Assembly (NCBI GenBank): GCA_033239005.1
Contig: BSQZ01000021.1
Span: 9,071,516-9,135,515 of the forward strand
Source of the DNA: Lamellibrachia satsuma
Lineage: Eukaryota > Annelida > Polychaeta > Sabellida > Siboglinidae
Reading direction: 5' to 3'
DNA: 64,000 bases
The position numbers and the translations under genes are program-made. Under the pieces are notes generated by a model. That model made no database searches. It saw only the letters and a list, made by a program, of their open reading frames with translations, and was not told the origin of the DNA. This document shows positions 46,355-58,016 of this stretch, piece by piece. Each line of letters begins with the position of its first letter. Position 1 is the first letter of the stretch.

Positions 46355-47862
46355 TGTCAGACTGGGCACGGAAGAGTCCGGACAAGTTTCTTCAACGTAG
46401 CAACTTATGCGAATAAACAACTGTTTGTACCATTTGTGAAAATGTCTGCAGTGAAACACTGTCGTCGGAGCGGACTGGTAATTGGCCCAGTAGAGCACCG
46501 TTTGCTACAACAAGGAGAATGGTGGCAGGAACCATGGACACTGGGGTTGGATTTTCTGGACTGCGACGGCTTTGTTGGTGGCTGGATTCACCATGCATCC
46601 ACCAGAGAACGTATGTGAGACACTAGAAAGAAGTAGCTGTAGCAGTGGTAGACACAATGACGACTTGTCTCAACGCTGCAGCTGTCTGTGTGAGACAGGC
46701 GTACGCAGATCTCTCTCCAGAGAATGTGAGAGACATCTATGTATCGTATGATGCATCCTGGATGACGCGAGGCCACAAGTCTTACTACGGTTATGGCAGC
46801 GTGATCGACTTGATCACCCACCTGGTGATCGACTATGAAGTATTGAGTGTTTACTGCCATGGCTGTACCACTGTGGGGGACCACATGGACAAAACCAGCG
46901 CAGACTACGCAACATGGAAGGCAAGCCATGTTTGCAACAAGAACTTTGAGGGGACTCATGGTGGAATGGATGCTGCCATTGCGGAGATCCTGTGGCGGCG
47001 TTCGGAATGGAAGCATGGCTTCTGGTACGTCACTGTGTTGTCAGATGGCGATGCGAAAACATTCAACCAACTTGTTTCCTTGAATGTTTATGGCAAAGAC
47101 TGCACGATTACAAAAGAAGAGTGTATCAACCACGTATCGAAGATGTTGGGCACAGCTTTGAGAAAAGTCGCAGCTGTGGGTCGACAGGAAGGAGTTGTCA
47201 CTGGTGGCAGGGGCTATGGCAAGCTAAGATCACAAAGCTCACCAAGTACTATGGCAATGCCATACGCAGCCACCCGGGGAATCTGGATGCCAAAAGGAAT
47301 GCGGTGTTCGCCACGTTCCTCCATGCCCTTTCAACGGATGAAGATCCGCATCATGATCGCTGTCCAAGTGGTGTTTCGAGCTGGTGGGCGACCAGGGTTA
47401 CACAAGGACAACGTCGGCACGCCACTGTCACGGGAAGTAGGCCAGTTCGTGAAGCCCATCTACGTGCGTCTGGGTGATGAGAACCTGCTCCGTCGTGGTC
47501 TCAGGGGAAAGACACCGAACCCGAATGAAAGCGTACACTCTGTCCTCTGGCGGAAGTGTCTGAAGACTGACTTTGTCGGAAAACTGCGGGTGGAAGCTGG
47601 TGCTGCCATGGCTGTCAGCGAGTTCAACCAGAGCTCAGAGAAAACAGTGAAAGAAACAACAACAGCATTGGGCTTTCGACATGGCAAAGCCCTTGTGAAG
47701 CTCACACAGGCAAAAGACAAGAGGAGACTGGCGTTGATGAGAAGGAAAGCCGACGCACAAGAGAGAAAGAACCGTGAACATCGCCGTCTTCACAGGATTC
47801 GTCAGCAAGACATGCTTGCACAGGCTGAAGGAGTAGCTTCCTATGGTGCTGGAGAGTTTTAG
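46312..47862 (+). pseudogene. Mutator-like transposase with compensating frameshifts
   Basis: The upstream part (46312-46640) reads LSDWARKSPDKFLQRS and FVPFVKMSAVKHCRRSGLV in shifting frames. From 46645 one frame of 405 codons is open. It includes DIYVSYDASWMTRGHKSYYG and YEVLSVYCHGC, which match the core of a metazoan Mutator-like transposase domain (usual form D-G-x-W-x-x-RGH-S-x-x-G, LDYEVLS-x-x-C-x-C). Near 47215 the conserved reading moves to another frame (KITKLTKYYGNAIRSHPGN, FLHALSTDEDPHHDRCPSGV) and returns by about 47400. It continues with RGKTPNPNESVHSVLWRKC and VEAGAAMAVSEFN, conserved blocks of the family. Two shifts cancel, so the ORF is long but about 60 residues are scrambled. 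Probably inactive. Confidence 0.75.
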
Positions 47863-48970
47863 GACTCTACGTTGGGACGGACTTATAAAACAAATGGCTC
47901 TTTTCAGAGCCAATTACTCTTACACAAAGAGTTTGCTACATATCTGATCAGTGTTGTATGTATAATAAATAAGTGGTATTTCACATATATGAATAGTCCA
48001 ATAGGTGTATGTACACATCTGAATAGTCAAAAACCATTTCAATAGTCAAAAAGTGTATCAATATAAACACAAAAGTTTGTTTGCTGTTTTCTCACAATTT
48101 TGTTTTTGGTCAATACATAAATTTCATGCGGATATTGAGAGAAAACCGTAATACATATCAACTCAAATTTGCAGGACAAATACTTCTTGCTATGCTCTAC
48201 AAACCGTCACAAGGAAAATATTACATCTAGCCATGATTTCCTTTATACCCCCGTACAGTCATGCACCCTACTGTAAACAATCAGAAAAAATTTCGTCAAA
48301 TTATAAAAATTATTTCTTACAAATAACGTTTGTTTTTCCTGCAGAGTTTGTAGATCCATGCATTTACAATACTTCTAGCCTATTTTGAATCCTCTAGCAC
48401 CTTGTGTTACTTTGTTACATGTGTTACTTTGTTATATGTGTTACTGTCTCAGGAAAGTGATAGTGAATAGCGACAAGCAAGAGTCAACTTCGGTGGACCA
48501 CTGAGGATTTACCGTAATTTTCCGTGTAATACAAATTTTTTCTTTCAATTTTCAAGTGCATATTATCCATGGTAACAAGGCTAAACAAATTTCGGCTGAT
48601 TATGCAATTGGAATTCCACAACGATCTGTAAGATTGTGACTAACAGAAAAATCACTTAAGCTTATACAAATTAAATAAAGGTCTTTGTAATGCAAGTTGC
48701 ATGTGTGCGTGCGTGCGTTTCAGGGGCCACTATGAGGAATCCTTTCCTTCAAGAAATAACAGAATCAACCATCCAGAAAGAGATGCTGTGGCTCCAGAAC
48801 TCGGGAGACAGACATGGCGGAAGGAAGCGGAGAACTCTGATGCAAGACAGGCATGATCATACCAATGATGTGTAAATTTATGATGAATAAAACTGTTCAC
48901 ATTTAGTTTCATATCCTGGCGTTTGTTGCTATCTCTGTGGCCTAATATTGATATAAAGTAGTATGAGATT
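47863..48970. other. Stretch with two possible small exons of unknown family
   Basis: At 48565-48640 one plus frame reads HGNKAKQISADYAIGIPQRS, a helix-turn-helix-like peptide. At 48724, after an acceptor (GCGTTTCAG), a frame starts RGHYEESFPSRNNRINHPE. The second stretch resembles sequence after an acceptor at 52986 (GHFEKPAFKKIHQLRRPEEN), so both may be copies of one unnamed element's exon. Otherwise nothing is recognised. Confidence 0.3.
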
Positions 48971-48984
48971 CCTATATTGGACCA

Positions 48985-49417
48985 GTTTAGCATACCAGTA
49001 CCGGCACAGTGCTGGGCCATTAGTATTCCAGTATTGTATACAGCATGCCAGTCATGGTACAGTACCATGCCAATGCACTGTGCCAGTACTGGGTCAATGC
49101 TGGATCATTACTGCTCCAGCATTGGGTCAGTTCAGCAAACCAGTACCGGCACAGTACTGCGCCAGTATTGTGCCAGTACTGCATGCCATTACTGGTACAG
49201 TACCACGCCAATGCACTGTGCCAGTACTGGGCCACTGCTGGACCATTACTGCGCCAGCATAGACCCAGTACAGCATGCCAGTATTGGCCCAGTTAACAGC
49301 CTCTGTGCAGAGCATGCATTGGGTTATTGCTGGTTATAGGTTATCGGGCCAGTACCACATCAACCGGCGGTAGGCATTGGCCCTGTGTTGGCCCAGTACT
49401 GTTATGTTAGTTGGGTG
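48985..49417. repeat. GCCAGTACTG-rich element, copy 1
   Basis: The body repeats GCCAGTACTGGGCCA and CCAGTATTG motifs. The right part (GTTAACAGCCTCTGTGCAGA ... CATCAACCGGCGGTAGGCAT ... CAGTACTGTTATGTTAGTTG) matches the second copy at 51785-52017 closely. It looks like a short non-autonomous element with a tandem-rich body. It abuts the cut-off 5' side of piggyBac C. Confidence 0.75.
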
Positions 49418-49461
49418 ATGCTTCATGTCTGACAGCTGTGGTGGGAACATGATTACTGTTG

Positions 49462-50217
49462 CGGGTGTACTGCTGTGGAACTGCCCGGGTGGATCGCAGT
49501 GGCTTCCCCAGTGCGACTTCAGTGAAATCAATGAGAGGCCGCAAGCAAGCAAATCACAATCGCCCAAGTGTGGATCGACAGCCGGTGCACTTCTTGAGCA
49601 CAATCCATGCACCAGAACATGACTCAGTGGTCTCGGCAGCGGACAGAACTGGTGAAAGGGGTGGCATCGACATTGCAGCACCACCATGCATTCGTGACTA
49701 CAACAGACACATGGGCGGTGTTGACTTCGCGGATCGCATCATCAAGTACTACAACTGTACTCGACACTCTCGCAGGTGGAATCGACGAATCAATTTCCAT
49801 CTGCTAGAGTTGGCAATTCACAACAAGTACGTGCTTGAGTCATTCTATCGAGACAATCGCAGTGCTAACAATCGCTTGTTGTGAAAACATCAGGCATTTC
49901 GTGAGGAATTGGCTGATCAGTTGGTCGCTGGTTATCATGCTGGACGGAAACAAGCAGGCCAGCCATCGGATGCCTATGCAAATGAAGCACGCTTTCAGAA
50001 TATTGGGAGACACCATCCATCCAGTGATGCTCGCAAGGACTGTGCCCTCTGCACCAAGAAAGTGAAAGCCACATATCCTGGTGGCATCATTCCACGTGGA
50101 GTGAACAGGCACACATTGGGCATTCGCCGATCAAACATGAAATGCGAACAGTGTGGTGTTCATCTGTGTGTGAAGAAAGACAGCAGTTGTTGGAATGATT
50201 GGCACACCAAAGTGTGA
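49462..50217 (+). pseudogene. piggyBac transposase C, C-terminal half
   Basis: The frame begins within GTARVDRSGFPSATS (usual CGTVRxxRxGxP) and has FLSTIHAPEHDSVV, then DYNRHMGGVDFADRIIKYYN, the block with the third catalytic Asp. A TGA at 49882 breaks the frame, which continues as ADQLVAGYHAGRKQAGQP. It ends in a Cys-rich tail (CALCTKK, MKCEQCGVHLCVKK, SSCWNDWH), the zinc-binding domain that contacts transposon ends. The N-terminal half, with two catalytic Asp residues, is absent; the GCCAGTACTG-rich element lies at the break. Closer to family D at 54226 than to A. Confidence 0.82.
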
Positions 50218-50287
50218 GTCATTTGTTGGTACTGTGGTGCAGACTGTAGTCGTTTCGTTTTGTGTTGTTTGTCGCTGCATTTAAAAA

Positions 50288-51658
50288 ATGGCGGAAGATG
50301 AGTCTGGTGAGGAGTTCGATGGATTCCACCAGGACTGGGTGACTGATCCTCGCTGCTTTCGTCCTGTCAACGTCCCAGATTGTTCGCTAGATGGTGGCAG
50401 TGCCTACGTGCATCCAGGAGACGACAGCTGGCTACTACTTTGGGCTGATGTGGGATGATGAGGTTAGTAGTGAAATGAAAGTGAAAGCCCAATGTTCATG
50501 TTAAGGTTGTTTTTAGATACCTGTTTTTAATTTGTTTTGTTATCATTTTGTATGCGTAGGTTTGCAATAAATTATGTTCTGATGGTTCTATTCTATGAAA
50601 TTATAACCTTTTATGTAGCCATTGTAGGCTCTATATTTATTATTGAATGCACAGAGTAAGTCCAATATTTTTTATTTGATGCAAATAGGTGTGCTCCATG
50701 TTGACATAGCGTTTTTATTTGTTATGTTTGAATTTGTGTGTGAATGTATACATAGTCATAGTAAAAAAATGGATTAGGGGAAAGCAACTGTTTTGTTAGC
50801 TGTACTCCATCATTGATGATGTGATTGTCTGATTTCAGATGTGGGGCAGACTGACTACAGAGTCGAAACACTACAGAAGAACAGCCAATCCACCCGCACC
50901 GTCAGCAGCAAGATGGGCCGATTTCACGGAGAGCGGCTTCCAAGCTTTCATTGATACTGAAGTTGCCATGCAGGCAACATTACTGGAGAACGACCCAGTG
51001 GCTGTACAAGATGAACTTTCCCTCTATCATGTCAAGGAATAAGTTTGACTTGATGTGGCAGTACCTGCACCTGCAGGATAACACTATGCCTGCTCCCACT
51101 GGAAGCTGAGGTGGTTTATTGACCACTTAACTACTCGCTTCCAGGAAGTGTATACTCCGTACAGACACGCCACCATCGACGAGTCCATGATAAAGTTCAA
51201 AGGACGATTGAGCTTCCGCCAGTACTTGCAAAGCCAATCAAGTGGGGCATCAAGATGTGGGCACTGTGTGAGTCAGACACTGGGTATGCTTGCAACCTGC
51301 AAGTTTACACAGGCAAGATCGAGGGGCAGCAGGAGTTATGGTTGGCCCACCGGGTGTGCACGGACATGCTAGCTCCTGTACCAACTTGCGTGTCTACATG
51401 GACAACCCGTACACATCGGTTGGTCTGCTGGCTGATCTGCGTGTTCGTGCAAATCGGAAGAGGCTGCCTGCTACACGTCTTCCAAAGACCACGAAGCTGA
51501 AGCGAGGGGAGTACAGGCGACCCCAGAAAGATGACCTGACGTATGCCATCTGGATGGACACCAAGCCTGTACTCACGTTGTCCAACTTCCACGACCCGGC
51601 TCAGGAAGGCACAGTGCCGCGACGCTGGGAGCAGGTTCGCCTGCCCAAGTTAACTTAA
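50288..51658 (+). pseudogene. piggyBac transposase A2 (two exons, several frameshifts)
   Basis: Exon 1 (50288-50462) starts MAEDESGEEFDGFHQDW and, after a frame change, ends GYYFGLMWDDE before a GT donor. Exon 2 starts at 50839 (after TTTCAG) with MWGRLTTESKHYRR, in phase. The reading then jumps frames: SRNKFDLMWQYLHLQDN, ATIDESMIKFKGRLSFRQYL (first catalytic Asp present), YACNLQVYTGKIEGQQE, VYMDNPYTSVGLLADLR (second Asp) and WMDTKPVLTLSNFHDP. It stops at 51658 before the GGVD block, so the third Asp and Cys tail are missing. It is the reference that locates the insertion in A1. At least four frameshifts: inactive. Confidence 0.82.
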
Positions 51659-51784
51659 ATTTTGGGAACAAAAACCTATTGTCAGATCAAACTGGAAAAT
51701 TAAATGGTGTATTAGTTTCTTCTTCTAGCATACCAAGTAACCAGTTGGTACGTCAACATAAATCATATATGCACTGAACACTGA

Positions 51785-52017
51785 GCCACTAGTTTTCCAG
51801 TATTGTGCCAGTATACCATGCCATGCCAATGCAGCGTGCCAGCGAATGCTGGACCATTACTGATCCAGCATTGGCCCAGTACAGCGCGGCCCTGTTAACA
51901 GTCTCTGTGCAGAGAATATATTGGGCCAGTGCTGGTTAAAGGTTATTGGGCCAGTACCACATCAACCGGTAGTAGGCATTGGCCCTGTATTGGCCCAGTA
52001 TTGTCATGTTAGCTGGG
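51785..52017. repeat. GCCAGTACTG-rich element, copy 2
   Basis: This is a shorter copy of the element at 48985-49417, same orientation. Shared are GTTAACAGTCTCTGTGCAGA, TGGGCCAGTACCACATCAAC and the right end ATGTTAGCTGGG. The two copies bracket piggyBac C and A2. Confidence 0.75.
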
Positions 52018-52490
52018 TTCAGACACATTTTTTATGGGTTTTTCTACACAATCAGTTTCCCAGTCCCCTATTTTATGCTAATATAACCGATAAAACAAAA
52101 GGATATTATTAATAGATTAATTAAAGTGAAGATATTAAGTGAGGCAACAATGCAAGCGTTGCTGTTGGGGAGACAGATGCAAGGGGACGTATGTGCTATA
52201 TTCCAACCCATGTCCGTCTTCCTGCTGTTGAGATGTCTCACACTCTACCAAACAACTCAATACTTGGTTGACTAGACAGGTGAAACTCTGCGAAGCAAGA
52301 ATAATTTTGGGAATGACCACTAGGTGGCAGCAGTGGAACAGCAGAAGTGAGGCCACCAGGGGCCATATGCCAGGACTGCAACTAACCCCTTACGCTATTG
52401 CTTGATGTGTAGGCTATAGCAAAAACCTGTTAGTTGGTATGCACAGGCACTAATTAGGCTCAATTTCCCACCTAGCTGCAATGTATCGCT

Positions 52491-53595
52491 ATGTATCACT
52501 ATGTATCGATATGGCCAAGAACCACCAGGACTAATTCCTTAGTCCATAGCTATAGCGAAAAAACATATATATATATATATAGAGAGAGAGAGCAACTTGT
52601 GAAAAATGGTGGCCATTATAGTTTGGGGAGACGACTGAGACAAAATCTGCAGCGAAATCGGACATTCTGGGATAGGAGGAATCTTCTAGATATATATGAC
52701 GAGACAGAATTGCATTCCAAGTTCAGATTTCATCGTCACAACATTCTGCGAATTGTAGATGAGCTGAGAGATGGCTTGGAACACCCAGTAACATGACAAG
52801 GCTCCATGCCGGCATACTGGCAAGTACTATTACGGATAAACAAGTTTATCTCTTAAAAAACCTGGAATTTTTAAAGGGTGCACTTTTTACGTCTTGATTG
52901 GATGTAATAACTGTTACACAATTACAACACTGGTGTTTAGAACAAATACAACACTGGTGTTTAGAACAAACTTATACATGTCTCAGGGGCCATTTTGAGA
53001 AACCTGCTTTTAAAAAAATCCACCAACTCCGACGTCCAGAAGAAAATGATGGTCTGGCTAAGAAACTACAGCAACACCTGTAGAAGTTGCAGAACGGAGA
53101 GTTTTGTCCCATTTATGGTAGTTTAAGTAGGTAACATAAAACACGTAATTTCCTAAAAACAACCTTCATGTCGCCTATTTAAACTACGCATTGTGCGAAA
53201 CATCCCACAGTTCCTACCTTATGACATCATAGACTCGATTTGCTTGATGACAACGTTTCTATTTCTACAAGAAAAGGCTGATAACAAAACATCAAATTCT
53301 TGTCGCCTTACGATTTTTTGCATGTGGCAGTTTCCAGTTGGTTATTGGTGATTTGTTTGGCATGAGCAAGGCAGCAGCGAGTAGAACCATCCTCAAGGTG
53401 GCAGCAGCAGTCACTCGACTTGTACCGAGATATGTTCGCTTCCACAAACAATGCGAATTATGGATTGTTTCAACATTTTCATTATTCGCAAAAATAACTG
53501 AAAAGGCACAGGCAGAGATGTATTTTAACTATATGAAACATAAAGCAGTTAAGTTTTCTTTAATCACGTCTCACCAGACGTCGAGAGACAGCTGA
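52491..53595 (+). pseudogene. HARBI1-like (Harbinger) transposase remnant
   Basis: The frame to 52796 reads FWDRRNLLDIYDETELHSKF and HNILRIVDELRDGLEHPVT, typical of the N-terminus of HARBI1-type proteins. At about 53300 RFFACGSFQLVIGDLFGMSK and AAASRTILKVAAAVTRLV continue with the helix-turn-helix region. The catalytic DDE domain never follows; instead sequence of the 57-60 kb repeat family begins near 53500 (KAQAEMYFNYMKHK). A partial copy of the first piece lies at 62165-62290. It is unrelated in detail to the intact Harbinger at 40-43 kb. Confidence 0.7.
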
Positions 53596-53977
53596 AGGAG
53601 GAGATACGTAGGAGGTGGAGTAGATCTACTGTCTTGACACACGCACCGACGCATGCACCCGCCTGGATATTACATAGATCAGCAGCAAGAGGAGATTCCT
53701 GATTCACGTCACAATCTTGTAATTTCTAGTTGGCCCTTCAGCTTAATGTTATCATTTTATGTTGTGTTTTTTAGTAATAAAATAATCTGTTTTATATTTT
53801 TAATATTTAATAAAGTTGGTGTAAACTGGTATATACTTGCATTTGCATCATCTCAAACATTTGCATTTAAATGCAATCATATATGGGTGCATTTGTATTA
53901 CTTGAAACATTTGCATTTGCACTTAAATGTGCTGACTTGCATTTGAACCCAAGCCTGTAAACTCTGTTGTAGTCTGT

Positions 53978-54062
53978 ATGACCAGGAGTCTCCGCCAGCA
54001 GACTGGAGGGGCTGTGATAGACTCGGCTGTATCCCGAGGTCATAAGATGTCTGTCAGTGGCG
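53978..54062. repeat. Dispersed 85-bp repeat, copy 1
   Basis: The repeat reads GACCAGGAGTCTCCGCCAGC, then AGACTGGAGGGGCTGTGATA, GACTCGGCTGTATCCCGAGG and TCATAAG. Further copies are at about 57251, 58853, 60450 (internally deleted), 61506 and 62307. It usually precedes the AAATTAAGGGCACATGCAGA segment. Confidence 0.9.
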
Positions 54063-54225
54063 ACCAAAGAAATTAAGGGCACATGCAGAGATGTATTTCA
54101 ATTATAAGAAACATAAACAGTTAAGTTTTCCTTCAGTTTAAGTTTTAACCACATCTCACTGGATGTCGACTGAAGGAGTATTTTAACTACAAGAAACATA
54201 AACAGTTAAGTTTTCTTTAATCGAG

Positions 54226-55124
54226 ATGAAGGCATTTATCGGTCTGACCATCACCACTGGAATCGTCCGCATGCCAACGTTGCCAATGTACTGGGAAACC
54301 AGTTGCCCTCTAAGCAACCTGGCAGGCTTCAACGATGTCATGTCCAGGGACAGGTTCCTGCAGATAATGCGGTATCTGCATGTGAATGATGAGGCGGTTG
54401 GCAATCCTGGCAACGACAAGCTCTACAAGGTGCGAGAGTTCATCAGCCGCATCAATGAGAACTTCTCATCGAAGTACATGATGGGCTGTCACATCTCGAT
54501 TGATGAGAGTCTGATCCCGTTCAAGGGCAGGCTGTCATTTCGTCAGTTCATCCCCAGCAAGCGGGCACGGTTTGGCATTAAATGTTGGGTGCTGGCTGAT
54601 GCTACAAACAGTTTCGTCTCTCGCTTCTGTGTTTACACGGGACGTGATGCGAATGCTGTGCCTGGTGTGCCACTGAGCACTCGTGTTGTCCGTCAGCTGG
54701 TTGAGGGCCTGGAGAACCTCAACCACCACTTGTATTTCGACAACTTTTACACTTCACCAGATCTTTTCAAGTGGTTGTTGGAGAGGAGTATATGCGCGTG
54801 GGACTGTCCGGAAAGGGAGAGCTGGCATTCTGAGGGAGATTTATTTCCCTCGAGGACGCCATGTTCGAGGCACGACCCACTATCTGAGTAGCGGCAACCT
54901 GCTTGCTCAGAGCTGGTTCGACAGCAAGGAGGTCTACTTCCTCAGCACCATCCATGCGGCGGAGTATTCTGCAGACACACCTGATGCAAATCGCACCGTC
55001 CAACGCCGTGCTGCCAATAGTCCGATCGATGTTCCTGCCCCACCTCTTCTGCATGACTACAACCACTACATGGGAGGGGTGGACTTGGCAGACAACATCA
55101 TCAAACATTACAGCATCGGCAGAA
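54226..55124 (+). pseudogene. piggyBac transposase D, running into a minisatellite
   Basis: The frame from 54226 (MKAFIGLTITTGIVRM) contains FNDVMSRDRFLQIMRYLHVN and CHISIDESLIPFKGRLSFRQ (first catalytic Asp), then LNHHLYFDNFYTSPDLFKWL (second). A one-base shift near 54800 moves the reading to the frame with GTVRKGRAGILREIYFPRG, FLSTIHAAEYSADTP and DYNHYMGGVDLADNIIKHYS (third Asp). So all three catalytic Asp blocks are present with one frameshift. At about 55124 the frame runs without a stop into the 38/61-bp minisatellite to 56449, replacing the helical and Cys-rich C-terminus. The N-terminus is missing; related acidic pieces (ESSSGDSESNSESDSDSLDN) lie at 57531, 59132 and 61790. Confidence 0.85.
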
Positions 55125-56413
55125 AGACCTTCCATGCTATGGCCATACACCGTCCTGTTGGAAGACCTTCCATGCCATGGCCGTACACCGTCCTGTTGGA
55201 AGACCTTCCATGCCATGGCCGTACACCATCCTGTTGGAAGACCTTCCATGCCATGGCCGTACACCATCCTGTTGGAAGACCTTCCGTGCCATGGCTGTAC
55301 ACCGTCCTGTTGAAAGACCTTCCATGCCATGGCCGTACACCGTCCTGTTGGAAGACCTTCCATGCCATGGCCGTACACCGTCCTGTTGGAAGACCTTCCA
55401 TGCCATGGCCGTACACCATCCTGTTGGAAGACCTTCCATGCCATGGCCGTACACCGTCCTGTTGGAAGACCTTCCATGCCATGGCCGTACACCATCCTGT
55501 TGGAAGACCTTCCATGCCATGGCCGTACACCATCCTGTTGGAAGACCTTCCATGCCATGGCCGTACACCATCCTGTTGGAAGACCTTCCATGCCATGGCC
55601 GTACACCATCCTGTTGGAAGACCTTCCATGCCATGGCTGTATACCGTCCTGTTGAAAGACCTTCCATGCCATGGCCGCACACCGCCCTGTTGGAAGACCA
55701 CGGATCACAACTTGTTGCTCCCTTCCATGCCGTGGCCGTACACCGTCCTGTTGGAAGACCGCAGATCACAACTTGTTGCTCCCTTCCGTGCCATGGCCGT
55801 ACACCGTCCTGTTGGAAGACCGCGGATCACAACTTGTTGCTCCCTTCCATGCCGTGGCCGTACACCATCCTGTTGGAAGACCGCAGATCACAACTTGTTG
55901 CTCCCTTCCGTGCCATGGCCGTACACCGTCCTGTTGGAAGACCACGGATCACAACTTGTTGCTCCCTTCCATGCCATGGCCACACACCGTCCTGTTGGAA
56001 GGCCGCGGATCACAACTTGTTGCTCCCTTCCATGCCATGGCCACACACCGTCCTGTTGGAAGGCCGCTGATCACAACTTGTTGCTCCCTTCCATGCCATG
56101 GCCACACACCGTCCTGTTGGAAGGCCGCGGATCACAACTTGTTGCTCCCTTCCATGTCATGGCCACACACCGTCCTGTTGGAAGACCGCGGATCACAACT
56201 TGTTGCTCCCTTCCGTGCCATGGCCACACACCGTCCTGTTGGAAGACCGCGGATCACAACTTGTTGCTCCCTTCCGTGCCATGGCCGTACACCGTCCTGT
56301 TGGAAGACCACGGATCACAACTTGTTGCTCCCTTCCGTGCCATGGCCACACACCGTCCTGTTGGAAGACCGCGGATCACAACTTGTTGCTCCCTTCCATG
56401 CCATGGCCGTACA
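55124..56413. repeat. 38-bp and 61-bp minisatellite (about 15 + 12 copies)
   Basis: Unit A (38 bp, to about 55694) is AGACCTTCCATGCCATGGCC plus GTACACCGTCCTGTTGGA. Unit B (61 bp) is the same with 23 bp more (GCGGATCACAACTTGTTGCT plus CCC). Neither length is a multiple of three and no stop occurs in any plus frame or in at least two minus frames, giving 200-450-codon frames on both strands. CCATGGCC is palindromic at each unit. Confidence 0.96.
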
Positions 56414-57530
56414 CATGTGTTGTATATAGTTTATCGATCATGTCTATGATAAAGATGGTACCTGCTTTGTGACATATTTTGCAGTTTCATGTACAAATTA
56501 CTATAAATGTGTGTGTGTGTGTTGCTTGTAGTGTACAATCTTGTTCAACATATTTGCGTAAGAGTTTATTACATTATTGCTTGCAGTTGTCCAGGAAGCA
56601 CAAAATGAAACTCGCTTTCATGCTTCCTGTCGACCATCTTGGATTTCTTACATATGCAAATTATATACTAATTAGTTTTAGTTAGTCACACAACAAGTAT
56701 TTTAGCTCCAAAATATACATAACTCTATTGTGATTCAGATAATATATAGTTGTACATGTCTTGTGTCACATACTAATGCTGATAGTAGCAACATATGTTG
56801 TATGTAGTATATTGATTTTTTAGGTGCCAAAGACAGGACCCACTTGCTAATTGACATATTTTGAAATTCAATGTATGAATGGGTATAATTTGTTTGTTTG
56901 CTTGTAGTGTACACCTTCTTCAACATATTGATGTGAGAACTGATAGGATTATTGCTTATAATTGTTCATAAGACACAAAATAAAACTGATTTTTATATTT
57001 CATGTCGGCCATCTTGGGAATATTTGCATATGCAAATTATGTATTAATTAGTTTCAGTTAGTCGCACAACAGTTATTTTAGGATGAAAATGTAGATAAAT
57101 CTATTCTGATTCAGATAATATATACTTTTACATACTTGTGGTGAACCGTTCTAATTATACGGTTCCTTATATGAACCCATGTCTAGCCCTGTATTGGAGG
57201 CCCTCAGGGCTCAACGGTAATCACATCTCACTGGATGTAGAGAGGCTCTATGACCAGGAGTCTCCGCCAGCAGACTGGAGGGGCTGTGATAGACTCGGCT
57301 GTATCCCGAGGTCATAAGCCGTCTGTCTGCGGCAACCAAATAAATTAAGGGCACATGCAGAGATGTATTTTAATTATAAGAAACATAAACAGTTAAGTTT
57401 TCTTTAATCACATCTCACTGGATGTAGAGAGTCGACTGAAGGAGGAGGTATGTAGGAGGTGGAGTGTGATTAGATCTGTTGTCTTGACACACGCACCGAC
57501 GCATTCACTTACGCACGCACACGCCTGCAT

Positions 57531-57635
57531 TTGACAGATCACCAGCAAGAGGACTCTCTTGAGAGCAGTAGTGGTGACAGTGAGAGCAACTCTGAGTCTG
57601 ACAGCGACTCACTGGATAATTATGAGAGCATAAGT
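57531..57635 (+). pseudogene. Acidic piggyBac-type N-terminal piece, copy 1
   Basis: A short frame reads HQQEDSLESSSGDSESNSES and DSDSLDNYESI before entering the 61-bp minisatellite. Such acidic Ser/Asp/Glu stretches start many piggyBac transposases. Identical pieces are at 59132-59236 and, with a different continuation, 61777-61880; a diverged one may lie near 53676. Confidence 0.5.
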
Positions 57636-58016
57636 CATGCCATGGTCGCACACCGTCCTGTTGGAAGACCACGGATCACAACTTGTTGCTCCCTTCCGTG
57701 CCATGGCCGTACACCGTCCTGTTGGAAGACCGCGGTTCACAACTTGTTGCTCCCTTCCATGCCATGGCCGCGACACCGTCCTGTTGGAAGACCGCGGATC
57801 ACAACTTGTTGCTCCCTTCCATGCCATGGCCGTACACCGTCCTGTTGGAAGACCGCGGTTCACAACTTGTTGCTCCCTTCCGTGCCATGGCCGTACACCG
57901 TCCTGTTGGAAGACCACGGATCACAACTTGTTGCTCCCTTCCGTGCCATGGCCACACACCGTCCTGTTGGAAGACCGCGGATCACAACTTGTTGCTCCCT
58001 TCCATGCCATGGCCGT
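57636..58016. repeat. 61-bp minisatellite inside macrosatellite copy 1 (about 6 units)
   Basis: Same unit B as at 55694-56413, starting GCCATGGTCGCACACCGTCC. No 38-bp units occur here. Confidence 0.95.

Noticed and set aside
54767..55769. Minus-strand frames of 197-313 codons
   Set aside because: Antisense reading of the 38-bp minisatellite and of the piggyBac D gene.
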